Positions 45,296-54,937 are shown, numbered from the stretch's first letter. The stretch is 64,000 nt of DNA from an uncultured Granulosicoccaceae bacterium (GCA_937957915.1 CALGNZ010000028.1:1-64000), one strand, 5' to 3'. Notes: generated by a model from the letters alone, not told the origin. Made by a program: numbers and translations.

Positions 45296-45322
45296 AAATG
45301 CCATCGGCGAAAGATGGCATTT
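45296..45322. terminator. Perfect 10-bp stem, likely terminator
   Basis: AAATGCCATC and GATGGCATTT pair perfectly around a 7-base loop, 32 bases after the small lipoprotein stop. The A-rich and T-rich ends could let it act in both directions. Confidence 0.6.
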
Positions 45323-45533
45323 ACCCTGCCTTGCGGTTGGTCGACATTTTGATCGCAAACCCCACTTCAACACGCAAGCGCAATTAGTTTTTACGGTACC
45401 CCTCTTCATCACTCTATAATAGTGGTCTCCCGGACCTGTAGCGCACGTGGCAGGCTCGGTTTAGTTCACAGCCCGCCAACTGTGCCGCATTCTGTTCTTT
45501 AGTAATAGTTAACCACAAACTTGTGAGGATCGC

Positions 45534-46232
45534 ATGAAACCAGTTGCAGTGCGTAATATACCCAGAGCCGACCAAAAACTTGTCGATGGGTTTGCCGACC
45601 TCGGTGTCGCCACAGCGCACGAGGCCTATCAGCGACAGGGTTTGCTAAAGCCGTATATGCGACCTATTTTTCCAGGGCGACGAGTGTCAGGCAGTGCGGT
45701 AACCATTCTGACTCAGCCGGGCGATAACTGGATGATTCATGTAGCCATAGAGCTTTGCCAGCCGGGTGATATATTAGTCGTCGGCTGTACCGCAGATAAT
45801 ACCGATGGCATGTTTGGCGATCTTTTGGCTACATCGGCCATGGCTCGCGGCATACGTGCGCTTATTACTGATACCGGTTGCCGTGATGTTGCTGATCTTC
45901 AATCGATGGATTTTCCAGTGTGGTCCAGGAGAATCTCTGCAAAGGGCACCGTAAAGGAAACGCTGGGTAGTGTGAACATACCGGTCGTTTGTGCAGGTGT
46001 ATTGATTAATCCCGGAGATGTCATGGTAGCGGACGATGACGGCGTTGTTTGCATTCCCAGGCTGAGTGCTGAGCAGGTACTAAAGGATGGCCAGGCGCGA
46101 GAGGCAAATGAGGGTGAAAAACGTGAGAAGCTTGGCGCTGGTGTGTCGGGACTTGATATGTACAACATGCGTCCGCGCTTAGCAGAGGCCGGTTTAACTT
46201 ATGTTGATACTCTGGATGACCTGGAATCTTAA
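45534..46232 (+). CDS. ligK: 4-carboxy-4-hydroxy-2-oxoadipate aldolase / oxaloacetate decarboxylase
   Basis: A 232-residue RraA-like protein of the class II pyruvate aldolase (HMG/CHA) type. The metal/substrate residues lie in [21 protein letters not shown] followed by CRDVADL, where Arg and Asp are the catalytic pair; [19 protein letters not shown] is also typical. It splits 4-carboxy-4-hydroxy-2-oxoadipate to pyruvate and oxaloacetate, the last step of gallate and protocatechuate 4,5-cleavage. ligJ follows after 61 bases and galD two bases beyond that, which supports the assignment. The protein could alternatively be a generic RraA-like aldolase if separated from this context. Confidence 0.9.
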   Translation: MKPVAVRNIPRADQKLVDGFADLGVATAHEAYQRQGLLKPYMRPIFPGRRVSGSAVTILTQPGDNWMIHVAIELCQPGDILVVGCTADNTDGMFGDLLATSAMARGIRALITDTGCRDVADLQSMDFPVWSRRISAKGTVKETLGSVNIPVVCAGVLINPGDVMVADDDGVVCIPRLSAEQVLKDGQAREANEGEKREKLGAGVSGLDMYNMRPRLAEAGLTYVDTLDDLES

Positions 46233-46293
46233 GCATAGTCAGGGTCATAGACCTGTAGTTCAATAGTAAACAACGAAATCACGGGTAAGCAAA

Positions 46294-47310
46294 ATGATTG
46301 TCGATTGCCATGGCCACTACACAACAGCGCCAGATGAGCTCGGTCAGTATCGGGATCAACAAAAATCTGATCTGGCTAATGATCCGATGTTTGCCCATAA
46401 GAAAGGGCTTATCAAGATTAGTGATGATCAAATCAGAGAAAGTCTTGAGGGCGCACAGCTAAAACTGCAACGTGAGCGCGGCACCGATCTGACGATTTTC
46501 TCTCCTCGCGCCAGCTGGATGGGGCACCACCTGGGCAACGAGTCGACCAGTACCACCTGGACGCAACACTGCAATGATCTGATCTATCGCATTACCCGCT
46601 TGTATCCGAATAATTTTGTCGGGGTAGCTCAGCTGCCACAGACACCGGGTGTAGCGCCAACTGCATGTGTCGCCGAGATAGAGCGCTGTGTCAATGAGTA
46701 CGGATTTATCGGTGTTAACTTGAACCCTGACCCGTCGGGCGGTTACTGGACTGACCCGCCATTGGGTGATAAGTACTGGTACCCGGTGTATGAAAAACTG
46801 GTCGAACTGGATGTGCCGGCCATGATCCATGTCAGTGCCGCCTGCAACCCCTGTTTCCATACCACGGGCTCACACTATCTTGGTGCTGATACTACGGCAG
46901 TCATGCAGGTAATTACCTCTGATCTGTTCAAGCAATTTCCAACGCTCAAGTTTATTGTGCCTCATGGGGGAGGTGCGGTGCCATATCATTGGGGGCGATT
47001 TCGCGGGCTGGCAGATATGATGGGTAAGCCTCCGCTGAGCGAGCTAATTTTAAACAACGTCTATTTCGACACCTGTGTATATCATCAGCCCGGAATCGAC
47101 CTGTTACTTAAGGTCATTCCTGCCAACAACATTTTATTTGCTTCAGAAATGGTAGGTGCGGTTCGCGGTATAGACCCGGAGACGGGCCACTATTTCGATG
47201 ACACTAAACGATATATCGATGCTAACACTGATATAACAGCGGCCGAGAAAGAGATGATTTTCTCTGGTAATGCACAAAAAGTGTTCAGTCGACTAAATTT
47301 GCCAGGTTAA
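46294..47310 (+). CDS. ligJ: 4-oxalomesaconate hydratase (amidohydrolase-type)
   Basis: The 338-residue protein begins IVDCHGHYTTAP, the HxH metal motif of the amidohydrolase superfamily, and has KFIVPHGGGAVPYHWGRFRG and ILFASEMVGAVRGIDPETG near the C-terminus. These blocks define the LigJ group, which adds water to 4-oxalomesaconate to form 4-carboxy-4-hydroxy-2-oxoadipate. This differs from the unrelated LmbE-like GalB hydratase of Pseudomonas. Its neighbours ligK and galD act on the product and the tautomer, so the three form one short operon. Confidence 0.92.
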   Translation: MIVDCHGHYTTAPDELGQYRDQQKSDLANDPMFAHKKGLIKISDDQIRESLEGAQLKLQRERGTDLTIFSPRASWMGHHLGNESTSTTWTQHCNDLIYRITRLYPNNFVGVAQLPQTPGVAPTACVAEIERCVNEYGFIGVNLNPDPSGGYWTDPPLGDKYWYPVYEKLVELDVPAMIHVSAACNPCFHTTGSHYLGADTTAVMQVITSDLFKQFPTLKFIVPHGGGAVPYHWGRFRGLADMMGKPPLSELILNNVYFDTCVYHQPGIDLLLKVIPANNILFASEMVGAVRGIDPETGHYFDDTKRYIDANTDITAAEKEMIFSGNAQKVFSRLNLPG

Positions 47311-47311
47311 G

Positions 47312-48409
47312 GTGATGAGTAACGAAGGTATTCCGTGTACCTGGATGCGTGGCGGCACCTCCAAGGGCGCCTACTTTCTTAAGAGTGATTTGCCTGCTGA
47401 CACTGAGCAGCGCAATCGATTGCTGTTGTCGGTTATGGGTTCACCTGATCCAAGACAGATTGATGGAATCGGCGGCGCTGATCCACTATGCAGCAAGGTT
47501 GCGATAGTCTCTAAATCCAGTCGGGAAAATGCTGATATCGATTATCTGTTTTTGCAGGTTTTTGTAGATCAGGCGCTGGTCAGTGATGCGCAAAACTGTG
47601 GCAATATCCTCAGTGGTGTAGGGCAGTATGCAATAGAAAATAATCTGGTGTCTGCCCGTAATCCGCAGACTGAAGTCTCAGTGTTCATGGAAAATAGCAA
47701 TCAGGTAGCGCAGGTAACGGTGTCCACACCAGATGGACATGTCACATATCAGGGGGACGCGCAAATAGACGGCGTACCTGGCACTGCCGCAGCTGTGCTT
47801 CAGAACTTTCCTGAGGCTGCGGGCTCCAGCTGTGGTGCGCTACTGCCAACTGGCAATCAGGTTGATGTGATTGACGGCGTGCAGGTGACCTGTATTGACA
47901 ACGGCATGCCCGTAGCAGTGATACGAGCAGTTGATGTGGGCGTCACCGGGTATGAAACTCGAGAGGAGCTGGATGCAAACGAAAAGCTAAAGCGCAAACT
48001 TGAGAGTATTCGATTGCAGTTAGGTGAGCCGATGAACCTGGGCGATGTTACTGAAAAATCAGTACCGAAAATGTCTTTGGTAGCGGCGCCGCGCAATGGA
48101 GGTGCAATTTGCACACGCACCTTTATACCGCACAGGTGTCATGCTTCAATTGGCGTGCTTGGGGCTGTCAGCGTGGCTACAGCGTGCATGATGCCTGAAT
48201 CTCCTGCGGCACAGCTGTGCGTGTTGCCTGCCGCTGATGCAGGTTTGAGTTCGACGCCTGAAAGTATGATTCAGGTGGAACATCCAATAGGCGCAACCGG
48301 TGTGTTGATGCAGGTCAGTGGAGACGGTGCAGCGTTAACTGTTCACAAAGCGGCTATACTGCGCACCGCAAGGAAGCTAATGAGCGGCAGAGTTTTTCCG
48401 GCTAATTAA
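47312..48409 (+). CDS. galD: 4-oxalomesaconate tautomerase
   Basis: The 365-residue protein is a PrpF-family isomerase with the start IPCTWMRGGTSKGAYFL, the block GIGGADPLCSKVAIV and NCGNILSGVGQYAIE, whose Cys is the likely catalytic residue. GalD interconverts the keto and enol forms of 4-oxalomesaconate, which LigJ then hydrates. Its start is two bases after the ligJ stop. A methylaconitate isomerase role (PrpF) is possible by family alone, but the context argues for the aromatic pathway. A short perfect hairpin follows. Confidence 0.9.
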   Translation: MMSNEGIPCTWMRGGTSKGAYFLKSDLPADTEQRNRLLLSVMGSPDPRQIDGIGGADPLCSKVAIVSKSSRENADIDYLFLQVFVDQALVSDAQNCGNILSGVGQYAIENNLVSARNPQTEVSVFMENSNQVAQVTVSTPDGHVTYQGDAQIDGVPGTAAAVLQNFPEAAGSSCGALLPTGNQVDVIDGVQVTCIDNGMPVAVIRAVDVGVTGYETREELDANEKLKRKLESIRLQLGEPMNLGDVTEKSVPKMSLVAAPRNGGAICTRTFIPHRCHASIGVLGAVSVATACMMPESPAAQLCVLPAADAGLSSTPESMIQVEHPIGATGVLMQVSGDGAALTVHKAAILRTARKLMSGRVFPAN

Positions 48410-48443
48410 AGAGCCACTGGATCGCTGGGGTTAAAACAGGCTG

Positions 48444-48461
48444 GTTTATCGCAGGATAAAC
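48444..48461 (+). terminator. Hairpin after galD, possible terminator
   Basis: Perfect 7-bp arms GTTTATC/GATAAAC with a 4-base loop, 35 bases past the galD stop. There is no strong T-run. Confidence 0.4.
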
Positions 48462-48584
48462 TCAGTTTGACACAAACCTTATAGATTGATAGCGCTCACT
48501 GAGTGACAGCTGTGGTATTGATTATTAGTGTTACCAAAAAGCTAAACAGCATCTGCAGTTTTGCAGGCATCAAAAGAGTAAAAA

Positions 48585-49211
48585 ATGTTAAACAAAAAAG
48601 TCATCATACCGATCATAGCGGCGATATTGGTCGCTCTCGGTGTAAATCTGGAAGAGTTGGGTATTGACCTGAACCAACTGGCAGGCAATCAATCAACGTC
48701 TACGCAGTCGAACAACAATAAGGACGTTTTTGCTACCAATACAAACAGCACCAAAACTATTCCGTCCAAAAACTCGGGTTCGGTAAAGGCTTACTCACCG
48801 GGCAGTAAATGGTCAAAAACCAGTCCGGCGGTGAATTTACATCATGTCTTTGAAGGTGAAATTAATCGCAAAGGCAAGCCCGTTGGCTACCACTCTCGCC
48901 CTGGCGGGCAAGATCCGGAAGGTGCGAAGTTAGTAAAAATGCGTGATAAGCCGAACAAGGCGGGTGTCTACACAGCGATCATAGCCGTGCGTGATCAAGG
49001 TGACTGGAAAGAGAAATTTTCGAGTTTTTTCCCTGATGACATGTCGCAGCAGGAAGTCGTTGATGCCGTGCTGAACGCTTACAGAAAAAGTTCAGACAAG
49101 AAAAAGCAACCCTGGCAGGGGCCGTCAGGTTTGGGTTTTGATATTCAGGGTTACACCCTGTCTAAAGGTGATATCAATACGGCATTCCCCGTTTACAGGA
49201 GAGACAACTGA
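48585..49211 (+). CDS. EndoU-like nuclease with N-terminal membrane/export segment
   Basis: The 208-residue protein has an N-terminal hydrophobic segment (residues 5-20) and a Ser/Thr/Asn/Lys-rich linker to about residue 80. A compact C-terminal domain follows with HHVFEGEINRKGKPVGYHSRPGG (the His86/His87 and His103 region), a central block FFPDDMSQQEVVDAV, and the close GYTLSKGDINTAFPVY. This is the pattern of bacterial EndoU (XendoU-like) RNases found as toxin tips, where two His residues cleave RNA to 2',3'-cyclic phosphates. Here it is stand-alone, not on a CdiA or LXG carrier. Its stop overlaps the start of the next gene by one base, which suggests a toxin/immunity pair. Confidence 0.8.
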   Translation: MLNKKVIIPIIAAILVALGVNLEELGIDLNQLAGNQSTSTQSNNNKDVFATNTNSTKTIPSKNSGSVKAYSPGSKWSKTSPAVNLHHVFEGEINRKGKPVGYHSRPGGQDPEGAKLVKMRDKPNKAGVYTAIIAVRDQGDWKEKFSSFFPDDMSQQEVVDAVLNAYRKSSDKKKQPWQGPSGLGFDIQGYTLSKGDINTAFPVYRRDN

Positions 49212-49528
49212 TGGCGAAGCTTGAATTTTATCGCGACGATCAGGGTAATGCCTGTGCTCGTGGCTCAGACCAGCGCCTGGCTACCTTTCTGCAAACCGAT
49301 CTGCAGGGGTCTGTTGAGGTAACTCGGGATCTTGCAGGCAAGCTTGCAGGCTCTGATAAAAAGGCTGAGTTCAGTGGCAATGGACATAGCGTGAGCATTA
49401 CCCCGGTGATGGCTGTTATCGAATCTCACTTTGATGATGAGGCGCCGGATCGACGCATGACTCGTGCACATTTGTTAAAGCAGGTTGAGGCTTGGTTAAA
49501 ATTTATCAGTGATGAAAAACATGCCTGA
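49211..49528 (+). CDS. Small protein, candidate immunity protein for the EndoU nuclease (YacL-like)
   Basis: A 105-residue acidic protein that opens KLEFYRDDQGNACA. The order of its blocks (EF.RD, F...DL, L.GS, followed by a C-terminal helix VEAWLKFISDEK) resembles the YacL/UPF0231 family, though similarity is weak by eye. Its ATG overlaps the nuclease TGA by one base (TGATG), so the two are translationally coupled. The lack of a signal peptide indicates a cytoplasmic protein, fitting an inhibitor of an RNase that would otherwise act in the cytoplasm. Function is inferred from position only. Confidence 0.7.
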   Translation: MAKLEFYRDDQGNACARGSDQRLATFLQTDLQGSVEVTRDLAGKLAGSDKKAEFSGNGHSVSITPVMAVIESHFDDEAPDRRMTRAHLLKQVEAWLKFISDEKHA

Positions 49529-49564
49529 GTGCCAATTACATTCGGTCGCTGACAGGAAGATGCG

Positions 49565-51472
49565 TTGAACAATAAAATTGCTGCGGCCTATGGCTCGTGG
49601 AAGTCACCGATCACCACCGAGTTGATGGTGTCCTCAAGTATCGGGTTGTCGGAGGCAAGGCTGTTTGACTCCACTCTATACTGGCTTGAAAGCCGCCCGC
49701 AGGAACAGGGCAGGTCAGTAATAGTAAAGCTGATGAATAACGAGCCGGTAGATGTTTTACCAGCGCCTTATAACTGTCGAACAACTGTTCATGAGTATGG
49801 CGGCAGTTGTTATTTGCCGACCGCGGAGGGTGTCTTCTTTGTCAATTTTGCTGATCAGCAAATCTGGTTGGTTGACGACGATGGATCAGTTCGGCAGATA
49901 ACAGACAAAACGGATTTTCGCTTTGCTGATTTTGCCTACTGTGCAACAAAGAAGCGGCTTATTGCGATTGCAGAAGAGCATGGACCGTCACAGAGTGAGC
50001 CTGCTAACTCTCTGGTGCTGGTCGATACAACCAGCGGTATTATTACAACACTTCACAGTGGCGATGACTTTTATGCTACCGCATCGTTTGCACCTGATGG
50101 CGAGTCTGTAAGCTGGCTGACCTGGAGTCATCCGGATATGCCCTGGGATAGCACCAGGCTCTGGCTGGCTTCCATTGATGCACAAGGCAATTTGGTTGAT
50201 GCTGAGTCAATCGCTGGTGGCAATGGTGAGTCTTTGTTTCAGCCAGAGTGGAGTCCGGCGGGTGATTTATTTTTTGTGTCCGATAAAACAAACTGGTGGA
50301 ATCTGTATCGCTGGAACAATGGCACCGCTATGTCGGTTTGTGCGCTCGATGCCGAGTTTGGCAAGCCGCAATGGCAGTTTGGGATGACCAGCTACGGATT
50401 TATTGATGGCAATACTATTATTTGCGCCTATAGCCAGGCAGGCATCGACACCCTTGCCCTGCTGAATGTTGAGTCGGGAACGCTGAGCACAATAGAACGG
50501 CCTCACAGTAGCTACGGATCGCTGCGAGCGGCTAGCGGACAAGTTTGCTACATCGCACAGTCTCCAACCGAGTTTCCAGCGCTTGTTCTATGCGATCAGC
50601 AACACGATTTCAAAGAGGAGCAAATCCGCAGTGCGTCGACTATAGCTTTAGACCATGAACACTATTCAGTGGGCCAGTCTATAAGCTACCCAACAGCCGG
50701 TGGACAGAATGCCTATGGTTTTTTCTACCCGCCCGTAAATGCAGCGCATCAGGGGCTGGAGTCAGAGTTGCCGCCGTTGATTGTAATGATTCATGGCGGG
50801 CCCACTGCATCCACACAAAATGATCTTGCACTAAAAATACAGTTTTGGACTAACCGCGGATTTGCTGTACTTGATGTTAACTATCGGGGTAGTACGGGCT
50901 TTGGCAGGAAGTATCGCGATGCACTGAAGGGGCAATGGGGTGTGGCTGATGTGGAGGACTGCGATTATGGTGTGCGCTACCTGGTCGAGCGTAAAAAAGT
51001 TGATCCGAATCGGGTAGCGATTCGCGGTGGCAGTGCCGGGGGGTACACCACGCTGGCCGCGCTGGCTCACACCGATACATTCAAGGCAGGAGCCAGTCTT
51101 TACGGTGTCACTGACCTGGCCGCGCTGGCGACGGATACACACAAGTTTGAATCACGTTACCTCGACAGCCTGATTGGTCCGTGGCCCGAAGAAAAAGAAC
51201 TCTATGCCAGTCGATCTCCAATCAATCATGCTGACTCAATAAACTGCCCGGTTATTTTTTTACAGGGGCTGGATGACAAAGTGGTGCCACCCAGTCAGGC
51301 AGAGGCAATGATCTCTGCTCTGCAACGCAATGGTGTAAAAACCTCTTATGTACCCTTTGAGGGGGAATCTCACGGCTTCCGCAAGAGCGAGAACATCCGC
51401 AAGGCGTTTGATCTGGAGCTGGCGTTTTATGGTGAGGTGTTTGGCTTTGCCACGGGCGATGCCGTCGGTTAA
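49565..51472 (+). CDS. S9-family prolyl oligopeptidase / acylaminoacyl-peptidase-like
   Basis: The 635-residue protein has an N-terminal beta-propeller-like region and a C-terminal alpha/beta-hydrolase domain. The nucleophile lies in RGGSAGGYTTLAAL, the acid in LQGLDDKVVPPSQA and the His in GESHGFRKSENI, with PLIVMIHGGPTAS forming the oxyanion region. This is the S9C type of serine peptidase, which acts on short peptides or blocked N-termini. No signal peptide is apparent, so it is probably cytoplasmic. A TTG start at 49565 follows AGGAAGA; there is no good ATG nearby. Confidence 0.92.
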   Translation: MNNKIAAAYGSWKSPITTELMVSSSIGLSEARLFDSTLYWLESRPQEQGRSVIVKLMNNEPVDVLPAPYNCRTTVHEYGGSCYLPTAEGVFFVNFADQQIWLVDDDGSVRQITDKTDFRFADFAYCATKKRLIAIAEEHGPSQSEPANSLVLVDTTSGIITTLHSGDDFYATASFAPDGESVSWLTWSHPDMPWDSTRLWLASIDAQGNLVDAESIAGGNGESLFQPEWSPAGDLFFVSDKTNWWNLYRWNNGTAMSVCALDAEFGKPQWQFGMTSYGFIDGNTIICAYSQAGIDTLALLNVESGTLSTIERPHSSYGSLRAASGQVCYIAQSPTEFPALVLCDQQHDFKEEQIRSASTIALDHEHYSVGQSISYPTAGGQNAYGFFYPPVNAAHQGLESELPPLIVMIHGGPTASTQNDLALKIQFWTNRGFAVLDVNYRGSTGFGRKYRDALKGQWGVADVEDCDYGVRYLVERKKVDPNRVAIRGGSAGGYTTLAALAHTDTFKAGASLYGVTDLAALATDTHKFESRYLDSLIGPWPEEKELYASRSPINHADSINCPVIFLQGLDDKVVPPSQAEAMISALQRNGVKTSYVPFEGESHGFRKSENIRKAFDLELAFYGEVFGFATGDAVG

Positions 51473-51619
51473 GAGCATTCACTGCAATTAAAGTTGCAGG
51501 TGAAGTTCTGTGTTGCATGCCTGCTTCGTTTGTAACAACGAATGTCCTGTCGCCCTTGCGCCCCAGCCGTCACCGCCACTGACATGGCGGTTTGGGGAGT
51601 GATTGCAGGCTGGCAGATT

Positions 51620-51650
51620 GTTGACATAGTGGATTGTTGCATAGTGGATG
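51620..51650 (+). repeat. Two 15-16-bp tandem repeats between convergent genes
   Basis: GTTGACATAGTGGATT (51620) and GTTGCATAGTGGATG (51636) lie head to tail near the ends of the S9 peptidase and the kinase genes. They resemble in length the 15-bp repeats of mazG and metG. Confidence 0.7.
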
Positions 51651-51659
51651 GTTGAAAAA

Positions 51660-52718
51660 TCAGTCCCATCGCAACGGAGTTTCATCAAGCGCTGAGCTTT
51701 GCTCCTTCAATGCCAGTATATGGTCATCCCAGTATCGATTGCTCTCCAGCCATGGAAAAGCCTGTTGGAATGCAGGCTCCTCCCGTCGCTTGTCGAGCCA
51801 GGCGGCGTAGTGAATGATTCTAAGCGTGCGCAAAGCTTCAACCAGTCCCAGTTCGGCCGGATCAAACTCGCGAAACATGGTGTATCCATCTAGCAGGTCT
51901 GCCAGACGCGCCTGCTGGTATTGACGGTCACCGGACAGAAACAGCCAAAGATCCTGAACGGCAGGGCCACTACGCGCGTCATCAAGGTCAACGATGTGTG
52001 GTGTTTCGTCTCGCCATAAAATGTTGCCCGGGTGAAAATCGCCATGCAGCCGGATGCTGCGCACCTGCTTGCAGGCATCAAACCGTGCCTCAACCTTTGA
52101 GAGCAGATCGTTGACCAGGCTTTCATACGCCTGACCAAGATCGGCTGGCAGGCGATTGTTGCCAATCAGATATTCGGATGATTCGTTGCCGAGTGTTTCG
52201 GTATTCACACTGCTGCGGCTGGTAAACGAACTGGTTTCGGAGACCTTGTGCAATCTACCGATAAACCGTCCAATAATCTGGAGCTGTTCGGGATTGTCCA
52301 ACTCCGGTGATCTGCCACCGCGCATCGGATAGAGCGCAAAATAAAACTCTCCCTGTTTGCGCAGTGTGTTACCGGATTCCGTAGCGAGAGGCGCGACTAC
52401 AGGTATATCAGCTGCTGCCAGTTCCAGTGCAAACGCGTGCTCTTCGTTGATCTGTGCTTCGGTCCAGCGACTGGGTCGGTAGAACTTTGCAATCAGTGGT
52501 GTGCCGTCTTCGATCCCGATTCTGTAGACACGATTTTCGTAGCTGTTCAGAGCCAGCAATCGGCCATCGCACAACAATTTCTCGTCGCTTTCGATTGCCT
52601 CGATAATAATATCCGGAGACAGCGCGGCAAAGCTGTCAACGGCATCTTTTTCTGCATTGGCGGGAGTAGAGCCGTGCTCGGGCAGCGCGACGTTGCCGTT
52701 TACCTCGTTATTCGTCAT
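51660..52718 (-). CDS. srkA: Stress response kinase SrkA (YihE/RdoA-like)
   Basis: The 352-residue protein from the ATG at 52718 has the APH/choline-kinase fold: a lysine strand LIAKFYRPSRW, the catalytic loop LHGDFHPGNILW and the metal motif IVDLDDARSGPAVQDLWL. These are features of SrkA/YihE, a Ser/Thr kinase that supports survival under envelope and oxidative stress (Cpx regulon in E. coli). The closing PAFQQAFPWLESNRYWDDHI is also typical. A longer in-frame extension to 52916 has no family support. The usual dsbA partner is not present here. Confidence 0.9.
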   Translation of the reverse strand: MTNNEVNGNVALPEHGSTPANAEKDAVDSFAALSPDIIIEAIESDEKLLCDGRLLALNSYENRVYRIGIEDGTPLIAKFYRPSRWTEAQINEEHAFALELAAADIPVVAPLATESGNTLRKQGEFYFALYPMRGGRSPELDNPEQLQIIGRFIGRLHKVSETSSFTSRSSVNTETLGNESSEYLIGNNRLPADLGQAYESLVNDLLSKVEARFDACKQVRSIRLHGDFHPGNILWRDETPHIVDLDDARSGPAVQDLWLFLSGDRQYQQARLADLLDGYTMFREFDPAELGLVEALRTLRIIHYAAWLDKRREEPAFQQAFPWLESNRYWDDHILALKEQSSALDETPLRWD

Positions 52719-53141
52719 CTGTGTCGACCGGGAGCGAAATGTGAATGATTTGTAATTTTTATGCTCGCTTTTACTGGCTTTGTAAAGCCTGCTGCCTTGT
52801 TTGTCATCAGCGAGTGTAGTGAAACTTGTGTTAACATTGCCCGAATTGCTTTGAAGCAGCGTAGTACTGCCGCGAAGTTCTGTAAAAATGCAACTAACGC
52901 CCGAATCAACACACATACCAATACATGTAGTAATGCATGTAGCAACCTACAGGTAAAGCGAAGTTTGTTTTGCACTGTCAGCTGGTATCACTTGCGACAT
53001 GTGGCAGCTGTTGTACATCACGGCCAGTGTGGCGCAGTTGCCAGAGTCTGTCCAACTTGCGTTGCAGCCAGGTGCTGTTAAATCGGTTTGCGCAGTCACC
53101 GTGTGCGCACCCACTCTCTAGTCAGGCGAGTACATTCATCG
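52719..53141. other. Intergenic region upstream of srkA and accB
   Basis: These 423 bases hold the promoters of divergent srkA and accB. The aroQ gene that often precedes accB is absent. Four imperfect 12-bp units lie at 52896-52943; no gene was found. Confidence 0.45.
52896..52943. repeat. Imperfect 12-bp tandem repeats
   Basis: Units of 12 bp start at 52896, 52908, 52920 and 52932; the last two (AATACATGTAGT and AATGCATGTAGC) differ at only two bases, the first two are more diverged. Confidence 0.65.
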
Positions 53142-53600
53142 ATGGATATTCGAAAAGTCAAAAAGCTCATCGAACTGCTTGAAGAATCGGCGATTTCTGA
53201 AATAGAAATCAAAGAAGGCGAAGAATCGGTTCGAATCAGTCGCGCCAATTCAGCTCCGCAATACATTGCACCGCCACCTGCCATGCCTGCAGCATTGCCC
53301 GCGGCACAGGCAGGTATACCCAAACCTGCCGAGCCTGCAGTCGCTGCCATAGAAGAAGGTACGGTAATCGAATCACCCATGGTCGGAACGTATTATTCCG
53401 CGCCGTCTCCCGAAGCGCCGGCGTTCGTCACCATTGGGCAAAATATTCGGGTTGGCGATGTTATCTGCATTGTTGAGGCAATGAAAATTCTCAACCAGAT
53501 CGAATCAGAAGTCAGTGGCAAGGTGAAGGCAATTCGTGTCGAAGATGGGCAACCGGTTGAATTTGGTCAGCCATTGATAGTGGTTGATACTAACGGATGA
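53142..53600 (+). CDS. accB: Acetyl-CoA carboxylase biotin carboxyl carrier protein
   Basis: A 152-residue protein with the N-terminal helix [24 protein letters not shown], a Pro/Ala-rich linker (residues about 46-75) and the biotinyl domain ending in [18 protein letters not shown], where the Lys of EAMKI carries biotin. It is the carboxyl carrier in the first step of fatty acid synthesis. The ATG at 53142 is preferred over an earlier in-frame GTG or ATG. Its stop overlaps the accC start (ATGA), as in other gammaproteobacteria. Confidence 0.97.
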   Translation: MDIRKVKKLIELLEESAISEIEIKEGEESVRISRANSAPQYIAPPPAMPAALPAAQAGIPKPAEPAVAAIEEGTVIESPMVGTYYSAPSPEAPAFVTIGQNIRVGDVICIVEAMKILNQIESEVSGKVKAIRVEDGQPVEFGQPLIVVDTNG

Positions 53601-54937
53601 AAAAAGTTCTCATAGCAAATCGGGGCGAGATAGCGCTCCGAATTATGCGGTGCTGTCGTGACATGGGTATCGGCACGGTCGCGGTGTATTCAACCGCCGA
53701 TCGCGAACTCAAACATGTGCGTCTGGCGGATGAGGCCGTGTGTATCGGTCCACCTTCATCAACCGATAGCTACCTGAATGTGCCTGCACTGATAAGCGCT
53801 GCCGAAATTACCGACGCCGATGCGATACATCCGGGTTACGGATTTTTGTCAGAGAACGCAGACTTTGCTGAACGTGTCGAGTCCAGCGGATTCATTTTTA
53901 TTGGTCCGAGCCCACGAGTTATTCGGCTGATGGGTGACAAAGTCAGTGCCATCAACGAAATGCGTGAAGCTGGCGTCCCCACAGTGCCCGGTTCTGATGG
54001 ACCGCTCGGTGAAGATCCGGTGGTGAACCTGCAGATGGCCAACAAGATCGGGTATCCGATTATCATCAAGGCGGCTGGTGGCGGCGGCGGCAGGGGCATG
54101 CGCGTTGTTCGTGGCGACAGCGAGTTGATTGACTCCATTCAGTTAACCAAGACTGAAGCCGGGGCGGCGTTTAACAATGACGTTGTCTACATGGAAAAAT
54201 TTCTTGAGACACCTCGCCATGTCGAGTTTCAGGTGCTGGCTGATTCTCACGGTGACGCAATACATCTCGGTGAGCGCGACTGCTCCATGCAACGCCGTCA
54301 TCAAAAAGTAGTCGAGGAAGCACCAGCACCGGGAATTACCCCGGAACAGCGAGCGGAAGTTGGTGCCCGCTGTGTTGATGCCTGTAAGCGTCTGGGTTAC
54401 CGCGGCGCTGGTACGTTTGAATTTCTGTATGAAAACGGTGGTTTTTACTTCATTGAAATGAACACACGGGTTCAGGTTGAGCATCCGGTTACCGAGATGA
54501 TCACTGGTGTCGATATCGTCAAAGAGCAACTCAGAATTGCAATGGGTAACCCGCTCAGTTACAAACAAAGCGATATTCGCATCAAAGGCCATGCCTTCGA
54601 GTGTCGAATCAACGCCGAAGATCCTGATACCTTTATGCCGAGCCCGGGTCTTATTGAACAGTTTCATCCGCCGGGTGGCCTGGGGGTCAGGGTAGATTCC
54701 CATATTTATAACGGCTACCGCGTTCCACCTTACTACGACTCTATGATTGGCAAGCTGATAGTGCACGGCAACACCCGCGAGTCGGCAACCGCTCGTATGC
54801 GGGGTGCGTTGAGCGAGGCGTTTATAACCGGCATTAAAACCAATATCCCATTGCTGGCGTCAATTATGGATGATGAGAATTTCGCCGCTGGTGGAACCGA
54901 TATTCACTACCTTGAAAAGAAGCTTGGCATTGCCTGA
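53597..54937 (+). CDS. accC: Acetyl-CoA carboxylase biotin carboxylase subunit
   Basis: The 446-residue ATP-grasp enzyme has the opening [19 protein letters not shown], the ATP loop [14 protein letters not shown], the block [18 protein letters not shown] and [17 protein letters not shown]. These are diagnostic of AccC, which carboxylates biotin on AccB using ATP and bicarbonate. Length and motifs match E. coli AccC. It overlaps accB by 4 bases and is followed by prmA, as in most gammaproteobacteria. Confidence 0.98.
   Translation: MKKVLIANRGEIALRIMRCCRDMGIGTVAVYSTADRELKHVRLADEAVCIGPPSSTDSYLNVPALISAAEITDADAIHPGYGFLSENADFAERVESSGFIFIGPSPRVIRLMGDKVSAINEMREAGVPTVPGSDGPLGEDPVVNLQMANKIGYPIIIKAAGGGGGRGMRVVRGDSELIDSIQLTKTEAGAAFNNDVVYMEKFLETPRHVEFQVLADSHGDAIHLGERDCSMQRRHQKVVEEAPAPGITPEQRAEVGARCVDACKRLGYRGAGTFEFLYENGGFYFIEMNTRVQVEHPVTEMITGVDIVKEQLRIAMGNPLSYKQSDIRIKGHAFECRINAEDPDTFMPSPGLIEQFHPPGGLGVRVDSHIYNGYRVPPYYDSMIGKLIVHGNTRESATARMRGALSEAFITGIKTNIPLLASIMDDENFAAGGTDIHYLEKKLGIA

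Noticed and set aside
54143..54766. 207-codon frame opposite accC
   Set aside because: It is fully antisense to a highly conserved biotin carboxylase gene and shows no motif.
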